A stretch of DNA of 64,000 bases from Campanula takesimana (lineage: Eukaryota > Streptophyta > Magnoliopsida > Asterales > Campanulaceae): assembly GCA_026119855.1 (NCBI GenBank), contig JAOWBW010000180.1:868001-932000 (forward strand), read 5' to 3'. Both the position numbers and the translations under genes were made by a program. The notes under the pieces were generated by a model that saw nothing but the letters and a program-made list of their open reading frames with translations, was not told where the DNA came from and searched no databases. This document shows positions 1-9,859 of the stretch, piece by piece; within the stretch, counting starts at the first letter, position 1, and the number at the start of each line of letters is the position of its first letter.

Positions 1-276
1 AATCCATGAACACGGACTTTAGGTGTTGAAAAGAGAACACCCTCTACCGGTATCCACACGTCGAACGGACTCAAGAACACCTTCTTGATTGATTGCTAGA
101 TCCAAGGCTTGGTGAAGAAATGATTTCTTCACATGAATTATTTTGTTCCATTGATCATTGTATTTTGATGATTCTCAATCTCAAAATAAATAACCATACC
201 GCTCTATATTTCATTGTTTCTAAAACAATTGTTATTGATTTCCAAAATCAACATTAGAGGCTGTCAAACCCGGCTG

Positions 277-290
277 CATATATTTATATG
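277..290 (-). promoter_or_regulatory. TATA box of the Copia-A LTR
   Basis: On the minus strand this reads CATATAAATATATG. It sits about 80-130 bp downstream (in element sense) of the GTAC palindrome cluster at 373-413, the same order as in Copia-B and Copia-C. It is the likely Pol II promoter core; no start site can be seen. Confidence 0.6.
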
Positions 291-372
291 AGGGTCTGAC
301 CTAATTCTGTTTGGGATCGGGATTCCTTTTCGTACAAGAATTCTTAAAAAACTTTCCAGGGTCGGGAGGGGA

Positions 373-413
373 GCCGTACGGCAGCCGTACGCCATAGCCC
401 AAGCCGTACGATG
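373..413. repeat. GTAC palindrome triplet, Copia-A LTR
   Basis: Three CpG-rich units with core CCGTACG: GCCGTACGGC at 373, GCCGTACGCC at 385 and GCCGTACGA at 403. The first is a perfect palindrome. Similar triplets occur at 11956 and 33464 in the same element, and a single unit lies in the unrelated Tat-3 LTR. They lie upstream of the TATA box. Confidence 0.75.
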
Positions 414-1380
414 GCAGTTTATCTTTTCCCAGATTTTTAGCATTTTTCAATCCGTTCTATTGTGTGTGACCCAATAGGATTATACTAAGTTGGCAACGAG
501 TCCGAACCATTCAGAACCCGTATGTCATAAGCGGACTCTATCAAGCCATTATGACTACACAATTAGTATAACTTTGAAAGTCCAAAGTTACCTTATAGAA
601 CATATCACAATCCCTTTATCACGCGATATCATATTGGACATAAGTCATGGTCCACGTCAACTTATGTTGTCCAATGCTTTCTCGATCCCAAGTAGATTGA
701 TATGAGCAAATGACATTGAACACATCAATTCATTTGGCATGGCCATGCACTATCATCAATCTCACTCATTGAGTGGCTAAGAAGATATCTCTCTTGAGAG
801 AGGGACAAATCCCATCTTGACTTATCATTCTTCCCTACAAGAATCTGATTATGCCAATCGTAGCCTTTATAACCACCCGGTTAAGGGTAGCGTTTGAGTA
901 CGTCAAACATAATGTTCATTATGTGGAAGACCATGATAATCTCAGGTCTAAGGATTTAAATGGTATGACTATTATGAGATTTAATTATGACATTTGACCA
1001 TGACATAAATCTCATAACGGGCCTATCCAGTACTTTGTTCTCCTACAAGAACCCATAAGTTTAATACGCATCCTATGCACCATAATCATCACATGATTAT
1101 CCATTAAACTTATGCTTGCTCTTCATAAATACTAGGGACAATGATTATTATAATAAACATGCAAAAGATATAATAATCGGTTTTGTTATCTCGATAACAA
1201 TGAAGCTATGTGTAGACACCCCGCCTTGGACCTCTCACCCCGATTGCATACAAAGTATTTTTATTTAACTTATTTTGTTGATTTCTGTTACTTCGGTTAA
1301 GTTCCTAACTGATTCCGTTAGTTTTGGACTAAACTGCATAACAGAGTTAACTTTTAGGGTCATTCTGTCATTCTGTCCTT

Positions 1381-1460
1381 CTCGCGGGCGCTTCCGGAAC
1401 TGTTAACGGGCTGCGCGCGTGTCCCGCCCCTAAAGCCGAACCCGCGCGCCTCCCATTATG
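1381..1460. repeat. CpG-rich block upstream of the Tat-1 TATA box
   Basis: The block holds GCGGGCGC, TTCCGGAA, GGGCTGCGCGCG and CCGCGCGCCTCC within 80 bp of AT-rich surroundings. GCGCGCCTCC is the reverse complement of the GGAGGCGCGC unit of Solo-2, a different gypsy branch. The 3' LTR has the same block near 8698-8768. Confidence 0.65.
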
Positions 1461-1745
1461 GCAGTAACGGATTGCACCTTATTTCCCTCCCTTTTCTTAT
1501 TTACAAACATCTTTTCATGATCACAAAAACTATCTTTTTACATCCACATTCATCCCCCCTTTTCTCATTAACTCCCAATCCCAAATTCTAAGCCTTTTCC
1601 CAAAAACTAATATTTCTTTCATTTATTATTTGATTTCTTTGATTTCTTTTATTTTTCTTTTATTCATTTATCTTATTTGTGATTGGCCCATTCCATTTCA
1701 CATGGATGACCAATTTCCCTCCATCATTTCCCTCTCTTTTTTACC

Positions 1746-1753
1746 TATAAAAA
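1746..1753 (+). promoter_or_regulatory. TATA box of the Tat-1 5' LTR
   Basis: TATAAAAA in the context ACCTATAAAAACC, kept in the 3' LTR at 9061. The downstream sequence is CT/AC-rich like plant transcription starts. This is the probable promoter core for the element RNA. Confidence 0.65.
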
Positions 1754-2486
1754 CCATCATCTTCTACCTTAGAAAAGGACTCCAACCTTGATTCACCAAC
1801 TACCTTATACACAAATTCTCCCAACAAGAGTTCTTAGTAACAAGACTCTACACAAATTGTTCTACAACAATTTCATTACAACAATAACACTTTCAAGTCA
1901 AGGTTCCAAGTCCTCTTTCTCAAGGTACAACTCCATTTTCTTCCTTTGTTTTCTTCTTCTTGATGTATGCAATCCCCATTAATGGGACATGACCAACATG
2001 ACTACTTCACATATTGAAGTTAGTTAAAGTTATCTCCCTACATTTTAATCTTAACTTTAATTCACCATGTTAATTTCTCTTCATCTCTTAATGTAATTCT
2101 TTAACATTACTTGTTACATGTAATCTTTATCATTAAATAAATAAAACAATTCTATTTATTTTTTATTTCCCCTTTTCTTCTCATCACAATTGTTAGCACA
2201 TTTCTATTTAATTAATTGAAGGACATGTAAATATTAGAACACCAATAGTAGCAAGACCCGCGTAAGCGGGGCGGAGTGGGTGTTTAAGTACTTCCCACTC
2301 CGTCACCTAACCCCCGAACCCTTCTCTCCCGAATCTCTGGTTTTGTACATAAATTAGGCTATTTCTAGGTTTTTCTTATGTTCCTTTAAAAACATAGGTG
2401 GCGACTCTAAACAATCTAAAACAAGTTAGACATCCTAGGATAATTCACCGCTCTAGCCAAGCCGTGGTTCCCCGGGGTATCTTCAG

Positions 2487-2504
2487 TGGCGACTCTGCTG
2501 GGGA
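2487..2504 (+). other. Tat-1 primer-binding site
   Basis: One base after the 5' LTR comes TGGCGACTCTGCTGGGGA. The initial TGG pairs with a tRNA CCA end and the rest fits an acceptor stem and T arm. From memory, similar sites (assigned to tRNA-Arg) occur in Tat/Ogre elements; the tRNA identity is not verified here. Confidence 0.7.
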
Positions 2505-2587
2505 ATGTATTAGAGGGTTAAACTTGCGTTTTTAACTTTTGGTGTTCTTATTACTGTTTTCTGGGCATTCTGGTAAAAAGGGTGGGA

Positions 2588-2815
2588 AGCGCGCGCCTCT
2601 AGCCTTCTTGGCCTAAAGCTCGCGCGTCCGACCCCAATTACCAGAATCGCCCGTCTTCCTTCTTGTCCTTCCATTCCATGTTTCTGTGCTAACAAATACT
2701 GCAGGGGAAAGCATTTTTATTTAGGGTCAAGGCAATCCCTTGAACCCACTGATTCGCAGGTACTGCCCAGAATCGGACGCCTCTGCCCCTCTTTGTCTAA
2801 CGCGCGCGCCTCCCG
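2588..2815. repeat. Paired CpG-rich modules in the Tat-1 leader
   Basis: Two pairs of GCGCGCCTC-like units: AGCGCGCGCCTC (2588) with CTCGCGCGTCC (2619), and GGACGCCTC (2775) with CGCGCGCGCCTCCC (2801). In both pairs the CGCCTC/CGCGTC cores are 29 bp apart. They lie in AT-rich leader DNA just after the PBS. Confidence 0.6.
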
Positions 2816-3293
2816 AGTAGGCATCCTGGTCATTTTCCAGAAATAGAACAGTGCACAGAACAGAGTGGTTTTGACAGTGTGTGGGCACCGGGCCTGCACA
2901 GAACTTGTTTTACTTTCTGTTTATTTTTATCGGTCACACGGGTGATTCGAAAGTTGTAATTATGTGCTTATTTGGTTTTTTATTTCTTTTAAAAAAAAAT
3001 GTTTTGTCACATGTTAGACCTCACACTACATGCACATATTCTTATCAATTGCTCACTATCGAGTCGCACAAGTCCAACCCCAAACCCGTCGAGGCCCGTC
3101 CTAGAAAGTTTCAAGCTCCACTCGACCTTGGCTCTTTCGAAGCGGTAAACCTCAGCCCGTGGCGTAGTTCATGACTACATGCCGGGGGTGACCTTTGAGC
3201 CTCATATTCAAGCCGAGCACAAGCCACACAATTCTAGTCTAGGGTCTAACACTCCGTGACTCAAGTCGGTTTTTCATGTATTGAGATTTCCCT

Positions 3294-3422
3294 AAACTAA
3301 TGTCTTCAAATCATACATGCCAACTTGTTGCAATGGACGAAATAAAACTCCGTCCCCAAAAGTGGGCATTTTGGACGAAAATAAAAATCCGTCCCCGCAT
3401 GTATGATTTACTACATTAATTT
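3294..3422 (+). other. Structured leader element, multibranch inverted repeat
   Basis: A perfect 13-bp inverted repeat (AAATCATACATGC at 3308-3320, GCATGTATGATTT at 3397-3409) encloses two consecutive GGACG...CGTCC hairpins (3335-3355 and 3373-3394). An alternative CCAAAA/TTTTGG stem overlaps both. Outside, AAACTAATGT (3294) pairs with ACATTAATTT (3413) with one mismatch. As RNA it would fold as a closed stem with two arms, in the untranslated leader about 290 nt before the gag start. A packaging or dimerisation role is possible; a small MITE-like insertion is the alternative. Confidence 0.65.
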
Positions 3423-3651
3423 AGTTTAATCCCGTCACATGTAGGTATCACAAGCGTGGTGGAATCCGATGAGTATATGGGACCGCGAGAAGGTCTATAT
3501 ACTAGTGTGACGATTCCATTATTTTTCTAGAAACCCCAAAAAGGACCACGTCCTTCCGACTTTGTAAATAAAAAAAAAGGAGTCGTTTTTTCCTTATGTG
3601 GTTGAGTCTTTTTCTTTGTTTGTGGGTTAATTCATTTTATCCAAAAGGTGT

Positions 3652-4308
3652 TTGTGGGGCCAATCTAAGATCAACCGTGCTCTTCCAATAGGTCCAATGG
3701 CTTCCAACGACAACAACAACAATGGTGGAAATGATTTCGTGTCCAACGAAGGGTTACTCAACGTAATGAAATCAATGGGGGAACAAATGGATAGGATTGT
3801 CGAGGATGCCCGCCGTAAAGACAATTTGTGGCAAGCCCGTTTCGATATCGACAAGAGGATTCACAAAGAAGAGGTTTCCGAACTCAAGGCCCGTCTTGAT
3901 TATGAAAGAAGAATTCACAAGGAAGAGGTTTCCGAACTCAAAGCCCATTTGCAAGAGCTCACCGACAGCAAAGAAAAGTTCAATGATAAAGCATGCTCAA
4001 GTGGCCCGACCCTCAAAAGCTACAAAGGTACCACCAACAACCGAGTTTTCACTCCTCTCCAAGGAGTAACCCAAGCCGAGGCATTTGAAATTTTGGTGGC
4101 TAGAGGAAAGATCAAACCTTTGGAGGGGTACAAGCCGAAGGCGATACTGAAAAATCATGCTCATGGTGAATGGTGCGGCTACCACAAGCATAGATGCCAC
4201 ACTACCGAAGGGTGCTTCCTTCTCCGAAACATCATCCAAGATTTGATCGACAACGGCGAATTTACCGTGGGTGAAGAGCAACTCATCAAAGAAGTGGCTT
4301 TGTTTTGA
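3652..4308 (+). CDS. Gag-like protein of Tat-1 (218 aa)
   Basis: The only intact ORF of Tat-1. The ATG at 3697 (sequence MASNDNNNN) is a plausible start, giving 203 aa; the ATG at 3652 gives 218. Residues about 45-110 are charged and heptad-like, with two copies of a RIHKEEVSELKA segment, so probably coiled coil. Near the C-terminus lies CGYHKHRCHTTEGCFLLRN followed by IQDLIDNG, a CXXH-H-C pattern like the zinc-finger region I associate with Tat/Ogre Gag. By family it would package the element RNA into cytoplasmic particles. It is short for a full Gag, so the capsid portion is probably reduced. No protease or polymerase ORF follows. Confidence 0.7.
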   Translation: MWGQSKINRALPIGPMASNDNNNNGGNDFVSNEGLLNVMKSMGEQMDRIVEDARRKDNLWQARFDIDKRIHKEEVSELKARLDYERRIHKEEVSELKAHLQELTDSKEKFNDKACSSGPTLKSYKGTTNNRVFTPLQGVTQAEAFEILVARGKIKPLEGYKPKAILKNHAHGEWCGYHKHRCHTTEGCFLLRNIIQDLIDNGEFTVGEEQLIKEVALF

Positions 4309-4377
4309 AATGGGGCTTCAACAAAGAGGACGACGACAACAATCTCCGTTTCTCTTTCTCTACCTAGTAGTAGGAAT

Positions 4378-4786
4378 AAAAAAAAAAAAAAAAAAAAAAA
4401 AAGAGAGTCAAAAGTCCTCTTTTGTGTGCATTAATGTTTTCTCTCGTCCCATGTTAAGTGTCGAGTCTTCTTATCAAATAAAAGTCGTTCTTGTCCTTAT
4501 ACACTCTTCCAAGTTGTTCAATCTAATTCTTGGAAAAATGATGAAAAGATGTCTAAACAAGTTTTAGAACGAAGGCCATCGCTTGAACGCCTAGGGGCTA
4601 AACATCGACGACGGCATCAATAACAAAGACATCAAAACATCAACGGCAAAATCAAGACAAACAAGGTGGAGCAACAACCATGGAGAAAAAATCAAGCAAT
4701 GTTTCAAAGGGGGGATTAAAAAAAAAAAAAAAAAAATGCTCGCTAGGTTGAACTTTTCAAATCAACCTAGGCAAAAGTTAGAGTAC

Positions 4787-4818
<32 letters not shown>

Positions 4819-5461
4819 CCTCAATCAAAGAAGTTCACATCAAGATCAACATCATTCCATCCACCAAAGGAGGACGAAGCTACACGACGAAGCAACAATT
4901 CCATCCCGAAGAATGGAGAATTCACAAGAACTACGGTGACCTGAGCCTCTACACTGGAGGAACGTAGGCAACCTGCGGGTCCGGTCTCATGCAAGAAAGA
5001 AGATATGTTTAGCCCTAGCGCGTTATGGTGATTGGCCTTCATCTCGAACTTGTCAAGACATCTTTGTACGATTCATTTGCCAATGAATTAATCACCAAAA
5101 AGATTGAACAACTTTCTTAGATTTGGAATCATTTCGCGCTCCTTGTCGAGTCTAGGGACTTCTATTCTTTCTGCATACTCCCAATTTCTTGCAATCAAAT
5201 TGGGGCTTTCCTTCTCTTCTCTCTTAATGACTTACTTGCCTTCGCGAGTCATTCAATTCAATAAAAAATACATGTCAATACTAGGGACACTTCCCTAGTC
5301 AAGTCAATGTCACTCATCATCTCCTCAGCTATAGTCAATGCACACTTCCTCATCAATTGAGTCAAAAAAAAAACGATGAAGACGCAAAAGAGATGCCCGC
5401 TAGATTGAAAACCCGAAAGGGCGGTCTAGGCAAAAAACAGGGTGCGTCATAAAAAAAAAAA
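4378..5461 (+). repeat. A-runs and paired stem-loops downstream of gag
   Basis: Long A tracts at 4378-4402, 4718-4736, 4787-4814 and 5451-5461 (another at 7382-7404). Two related stem-loop units lie among them. At 4736-4785, CTAGGTTGA (4743) pairs with TCAACCTAG (4762). At 5392-5440, CTAGA/TCTAG encloses CCCGAAAGGG, a GNRA-type tetraloop hairpin. Both units start ATGCYCGCTAGRTTGAA and end CTAGGCAAAA, so they are paralogous. No coding function is seen. Confidence 0.55.
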
Positions 5462-7680
5462 GAGAGAGTGAGAGAGAGAAGGGAAGAGAAATGGAGATCC
5501 CCGGCCTCTAAAGAAGACAAGTTCTACATTGAATCTCCTCAGCAAGTCAATTCCCCACCGAGTCAACTTTGGGATTGCAAAAGGCTCGACAAGATATAGC
5601 ACCATCAAAGGTTGTCTTGGGTTATCGGCATCATTCTCCAGCAGTGTGCATTTTTGGGTTCATAAAAAGAAGACCCGTGGTAGCCAAGACCCATCCGAGA
5701 ACGAGCCCATCATAAAAGGGCACGAGGTTGCACAAATAATCCCTAGCTAGTCAATTGGCTTGGGCAGCAAATAGCAACAACATGTGTCTCAGTTTTCAAG
5801 GCTTCTTCAAGTATGTGCTTCTAAAGTACGCCGAAAGGCTCCCGAGAAATGGAGTAGCTCTTGCCATATCCTCTCATGTTTATTCCCTCACACGAGGACG
5901 AGTCACTCTTGCTTTGCTCAACAAATGGTGACGCCCCAGGGGCTATGTGACTCAAGAACAAGGGATTCTTTTGCTTCATTTGGCAATCAATACGCCCTAG
6001 GGGCTATGCTCAAGAAAGATGTGTGAGACTATCCTCAAAGTCCCTCAAAAGGGATGTCAAAAAGCCCTCTTGTCGCGTGTGCCCGTGCTCGTTCCCCCAA
6101 TCAAGGGTGGACCTTTCTCGCAATCAATGATGGCACTCTAGGGGCTACGGTCAAGTCTTAAAAGCTCCCTCGGCAAAGAGCAATTAACTCCCCAGCAGTA
6201 TCCCCAGCCAAGTCATGTACAACATTGGAAGCTTCCTCAATTCGGCACCGAAGGTCTCAAAGGGCTTCGCAATCTACAATCTTTTGGGCTACGGCATTAC
6301 AGTAATTCAAGCAAAGGGCAGTATTAGGGCTTCGCGACCGACAGTCTTTTGGGCAACAATACTCAAGCAATGCAATGTGGATTAGTCTTATGGCTCCATG
6401 AAAGAGATCAAGCTTCAAAGGTCTCTCAACACTTCAAGTCAAAGGCCTCTTGGTTTTAAATGAAGACTCCGATGTTATGAATGAAGTTGATGATTTTTGT
6501 TAGAACTCACAGCGAGATTTTGAAGGAAGTCTTAGAGAAAAGGAAAAGATTCAATATGCTAAACTCTAATCAAAACAGGGTTATAGCGGGAAATGCCACG
6601 GCCAATCCCAATGTTTCTGCAATTCAGCACCCCCTTCTCCAAGATCAAAAGCACAAGGTGCAGCTCAGATAAAGTTGGGCCACAGCACCAGTTGCATCCG
6701 AAGATCCGTCATTAGTTCAACTCAAGAAGAGTCAAGCAAGCATACTCATTTGAGACTTTATCATGCCAAGACCTTATCCTCCGCGACCTCAACGGTACCG
6801 TAAGACATTAGTGCATCCGTTGACATAAGCCCTCAGCCATTTGGGTATCGACCACAATGAGGCCATTCATCTCCCCAGTAAGAGCAAGAAGGAGATCTCT
6901 ATCAAGAATTCTACCAAACGGTACATCCGCTCTCAATGCCGAGCCAATCACGAGATAATTTGGGGCTTTACAATGAACGGTCTTCACATCCCGCCATCTA
7001 CTAGCCCACGACACTTGGGGCTTTGCAATCTCTCGAAGCTTGGCATCAACGATCTCCTCTTGGGGCTTGCTCACTACAACAACAAAGGGCAATTTACTCG
7101 AATGGGCCAAGAGCTGATTTATCTTGGAGCTATGCAAGTCCCTCAAAATTTGGCATCAAAGGCATTCTAGGGACTTTACAATCAGCAACCCCTCATCTCG
7201 ACATCAAAAGCCTTTTGAAGCCCCATAATCAACAAATCTCTTGGGGCTAGACATCAATCTTCGTTGGGCGCACCGGCAACAACAGAATTCAAGCGAAGCA
7301 ATCTGGACTTCGACTGAGCATGACTTGATCTTGGGTTGGCTTTACAAACACACAATGGCTAAAATGGTTCACCCACGAACTAAAAAAAAAAAAAAAAAAA
7401 AAAAGAAAAGATTTTTTTCTTTCTTTTTCTCCTTCTATGTGCAAAATTATGTGCTTTACTTTGCTTTGCTCCTAGCCTCTCCTCCAGCGTTCTCCATCAT
7501 CCGTGAACTACGCTGGTCTGATTCTCTTAAAGGGATACGTAGGCAGCCTTTTGGCACGACCAACCCATCATCCAGAATGTCATCTCACAGACACTCAGTC
7601 AACGGTACAAGCGACTCATCTTCATCAAGAGCAGTTCATCATCTTCTTCAAAGCCACAACATCAGAAATCCATCCTGAAT
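5462..7680 (+). repeat. Degenerate repeats in the Tat-1 3' untranslated region
   Basis: Noncoding sequence rich in diverged repeats. CCYAGGGGCTA followed by CTCAAG-like text recurs near 5932, 5991 and 6128. GGGGCTTTGCAATC followed by TTGGCATCAA-like text recurs near 6961, 7016, 7062, 7125, 7169 and 7241. Two GGCTTCGCRA...TCTTTTGGGC units lie near 6257 and 6328. Homologous sequence in minus orientation forms Tat-2 (60223-61930). GGATACGTAGG near 7535 is also found in Tat-2 and Tat-3. It looks like an old tandem array that has diverged. Confidence 0.6.
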
Positions 7681-7871
7681 CAAGTGGCCATGGTAGGTGA
7701 AGGTATTAATACACCCGATGCTTTCCTCAAATCACACCGCGCACAAAAGCAATTTCTCCATTCTTACAAAACTGCTTTCAAATCACATATCACACCACAA
7801 TCACAATTTTCTCTCGCAATTCCTATTTCACATCTCACACAAGCACATATATCTGCAAAGCATACACATAA

Positions 7872-8319
7872 CAGGTGCTGCACCAAGCACCAGGTGCCGC
7901 ACAGAGCACCAGAATCAACAGGTGCCGCACAGAGCACCAGGTGCCGCACAGAGCACAAGAATCAACAGGTGCCGGACAGAGCACCAGGTGCCGCACAGAG
8001 CACCAGAAGGTCAGAGCACCAGGTGCCGCACAGAGCACCAGGTGCCGCACAGAGCACCAGAATCAACAGGTGCCGCACAGAGCACCAGAATCAACAGGTG
8101 CCGCACAGAGCACCAGGTGCCGCACAGAGCACCAGAACCAGCAGGTGCCGCACAGAGCACCAGAATCAACAGGTGCCGCACAGAGCACCAGGTGCCGCAC
8201 AGAGCACCAGAATCAGCAGGTGCCGCACAGAGCACCAGAATCAACAGGTGCCACACAGAGCACCAGAATCAGCAGGTGCCGCACAGAGCACCAGAATCAG
8301 CAGGTGCCGCACAGAGCAC
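7872..8319 (+). repeat. Minisatellite of 18 hairpin-forming units
   Basis: I count 18 copies of a 19-bp core, CAGGTGCCGCACAGAGCAC. They are joined directly or through a 9-bp insert (mostly CAGAATCAA or CAGAATCAG), with one irregular 16-bp junction near 8006-8021. That accounts for all 448 bp. Each core contains GGTGC and GCACC arms around an 8-nt loop, so each unit can form a 5-bp hairpin. The array lies about 200 bp before the 3' LTR. Published work, from memory, describes variable tandem repeats at this place in Tat-lineage elements that seed satellites. Confidence 0.93.
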
Positions 8320-8510
8320 CAATTTTGGTCCATGATGAACCACTAAAATCACCATACCTCTTCCATCCGCGAAAGTCGCTCACACAGGGAGCGCACTCCT
8401 ATCCTTTGTAATTTCAAATTCCTGCTTTATCGAGTCTTTGTTTTCTCTTGTCGATGTCCTCGGCGGTTGTCTTTCTTTCGTCGACGCGTTTTGCTTCGCA
8501 ATCCACGTCG

Positions 8511-8521
8511 CCGAGGGGCTC
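8511..8521 (+). other. Tat-1 polypurine tract
   Basis: CCGAGGGGCTC abuts the 3' LTR, in the context CACGTCGCCGAGGGG. The Tat-3 3' LTR is abutted by the near-identical GACGTTGCCGAGGGG on the minus strand. It primes plus-strand DNA synthesis by family logic. Confidence 0.8.
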
Positions 8522-9807
8522 TGTAGACACCCCGCCTTGGACCTCTCACCCCGATTGCATACAAAGTATTTTTATTTAACTTATTTTGTTGATTTCTGTT
8601 ACTTCGGTTAAGTTCCTAACTGATTCCGTTAGTTTTGGACTAAACTGCATAACAGAGTTAACTTTTAGGGTCATTCTGTCATTCTGTCCTTCTCTGCCGC
8701 GGGCGCTTCCGGAACTGTTAACGGGCTGCGCGCGCGTCCCGCCCCTAAAGCCGAACCCGCACGCCTCCCATTATGGCAGTAACGGATTGCACCTTATTTC
8801 CCTCCCTTTTCTTATTTACAAACATCTTTTCATGATCACAAAAACCATCTTTTTACATCCACATTCATCCCCCCTTTTCTCATTAACTCCCAATCCCAAA
8901 TTCTAAGCCTTTTCCCAAAAACTAATATTTCTTTCATTTATTATTTGATTTCTTTTATTTCTTTTATTTTTCTTTTATTCATTTATCTTATTTGTGATTG
9001 GCCCATTCCATTTCACATGGATGACCAATTTCCCTCCATCATTTCCCTCTCTTTTTTACCTATAAAAACCATTCATCTTCTACCTTAGAAAAGGACTCCA
9101 ACCTTGATTCACCAACTACCTTATACACAAATTCTCCCAACAAGAGTTCTTAGTAACAAGACTCTACACAAATTGTTCTACAACAATTTCATTACAACAA
9201 TAACACTTTCAAGTCAAGGTTCCAAGTCCTCTTTCTCAAGGTACAACTCCATTTTCTTCCTTTGTTTTCTTCTTCTTGATGTATGCAATCCCCATTAATG
9301 GGACATGACCAACATGACTACTTCACATATTGAAGTTAGTTAAGGTTATCTCCCTACATTTTAATCTTAACTTTAATTCACCATGTTAATTTCTCTTCAT
9401 CTCTTAATGTAATTCTTTAACATTACTTGTTACATGTAATCTTTATCATTAAATAAATAAAACAATTCTATTTTATTTCCCCTTTATTTCCCCTTTTCTT
9501 CTCATCACAATTGTTAGCACATTTCTATTTAATTAATTGAAGGACATGTAAATATTAGAACACCAATAGTAGCAAGACCCGCGTAAGCGGGGCGGAGTGG
9601 GTGTTTAAGTACTTCCCACTCCATCACCTAACCCCCGAACCCTCCTCTCCCGAATCTCTGGGTTTTGTACATAAATTAGGCTATTTCTAGGTTTTTCTTA
9701 TGTTCCTTTAAAAACATAGGTGGCGACTCTAAACAATCTAAAACAAGTTAGACATCCTAGGATAATTCACCGCTCTAGCCAAGCCGTGGTTCCCCGGGGT
9801 ATCTACA
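8522..9807 (+). repeat. Tat-1 3' LTR
   Basis: It starts TGTAGACACC after the polypurine tract and ends GGGGTATCTACA, followed by the CTATG duplication. It is collinear with 1211-2485 except for small indels. Its TATA box is at 9061. Confidence 0.93.
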
Positions 9808-9859
9808 CTATGATATAACGCATAGGCCTTTCTCAAGGGCCTAGGCATAATATCCAACA
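9808..9859 (-). mobile_element. Copia-A 3' LTR, remainder
   Basis: This continues the LTR broken at 1210, starting with the CTATG duplication and ending TCCAACA. The next bases, ATCTCCCACTTG, are the reverse complement of the polypurine tract seen in Copia-B and Copia-C. Confidence 0.85.

Larger units (their letters stand above)
1..1210 (-). mobile_element. Copia-A 3' LTR, left part (window-truncated)
   Basis: Minus-strand Ty1/copia LTR. The text around the phrases CCTCTACCGGTATCCACAC and AGGATTATACTAAGTTGGCAA recurs in the Copia-C LTRs at 52435 and 58677 and, in opposite orientation, in the Copia-B LTRs. The left end lies outside the window. Tat-1 splits the LTR at 1210; it resumes at 9808 and ends in TCCAACA at 9859, next to a polypurine tract. 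It holds a minus-strand TATA box and a GTAC palindrome cluster. Confidence 0.85.
1211..2485 (+). repeat. Tat-1 5' LTR
   Basis: It begins TGTAGACACC and ends CCCCGGGGTATCTTCA; the 3' copy ends TATCTACA. The copies differ by few substitutions and small indels by eye (a CTGC insertion near 8693, a short repeat near 9475), so the insertion is fairly young. It contains a GC-rich block (1381-1460), a TATA box, and a TGGCGACTC phrase near its end that resembles the adjacent PBS. Confidence 0.92.
1211..9807 (+). mobile_element. Tat-1, gag-only Tat/Ogre-like LTR retrotransposon
   Basis: An 8.6-kb element bounded by the 5-bp duplication CTATG (1206-1210 and 9808-9812). It has two about 1.28-kb LTRs starting TGTAGACACC, a PBS, one gag-type ORF, a long noncoding 3' half and a polypurine tract. 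No reverse transcriptase, RNase H or integrase motif is visible, so it is presumably non-autonomous and moved by a relative's enzymes. The gag zinc-finger style, the PBS and a repeat-bearing 3' UTR point to the Tat/Ogre branch of Ty3/gypsy (inference). It is inserted in the Copia-A LTR. Confidence 0.9.

Noticed and set aside
1788..1982. 64-aa ORF duplicated at 9104-9298
   Set aside because: It is identical because both lie in the Tat-1 LTRs, just after the TATA box; low-complexity Leu/Ser/Phe content and no domain.
7241..7678. 145-aa ORF in Tat-1 with partial similarity to 60212-60478
   Set aside because: Similarity follows from DNA homology of Tat-1 and Tat-2 3' UTRs. The frame crosses an A-run (poly-Lys) and the copies do not keep a common frame.
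7872..8319. CRISPR-like array
   Set aside because: Units are head-to-tail with 0- or 9-bp near-identical spacers, in a plant retrotransposon; no Cas genes.
7684..8411. Long overlapping ORFs in several frames across the minisatellite
   Set aside because: The 19- and 28-bp units lack stops in several frames on both strands, so ORFs arise automatically. No start context, domain or conservation.
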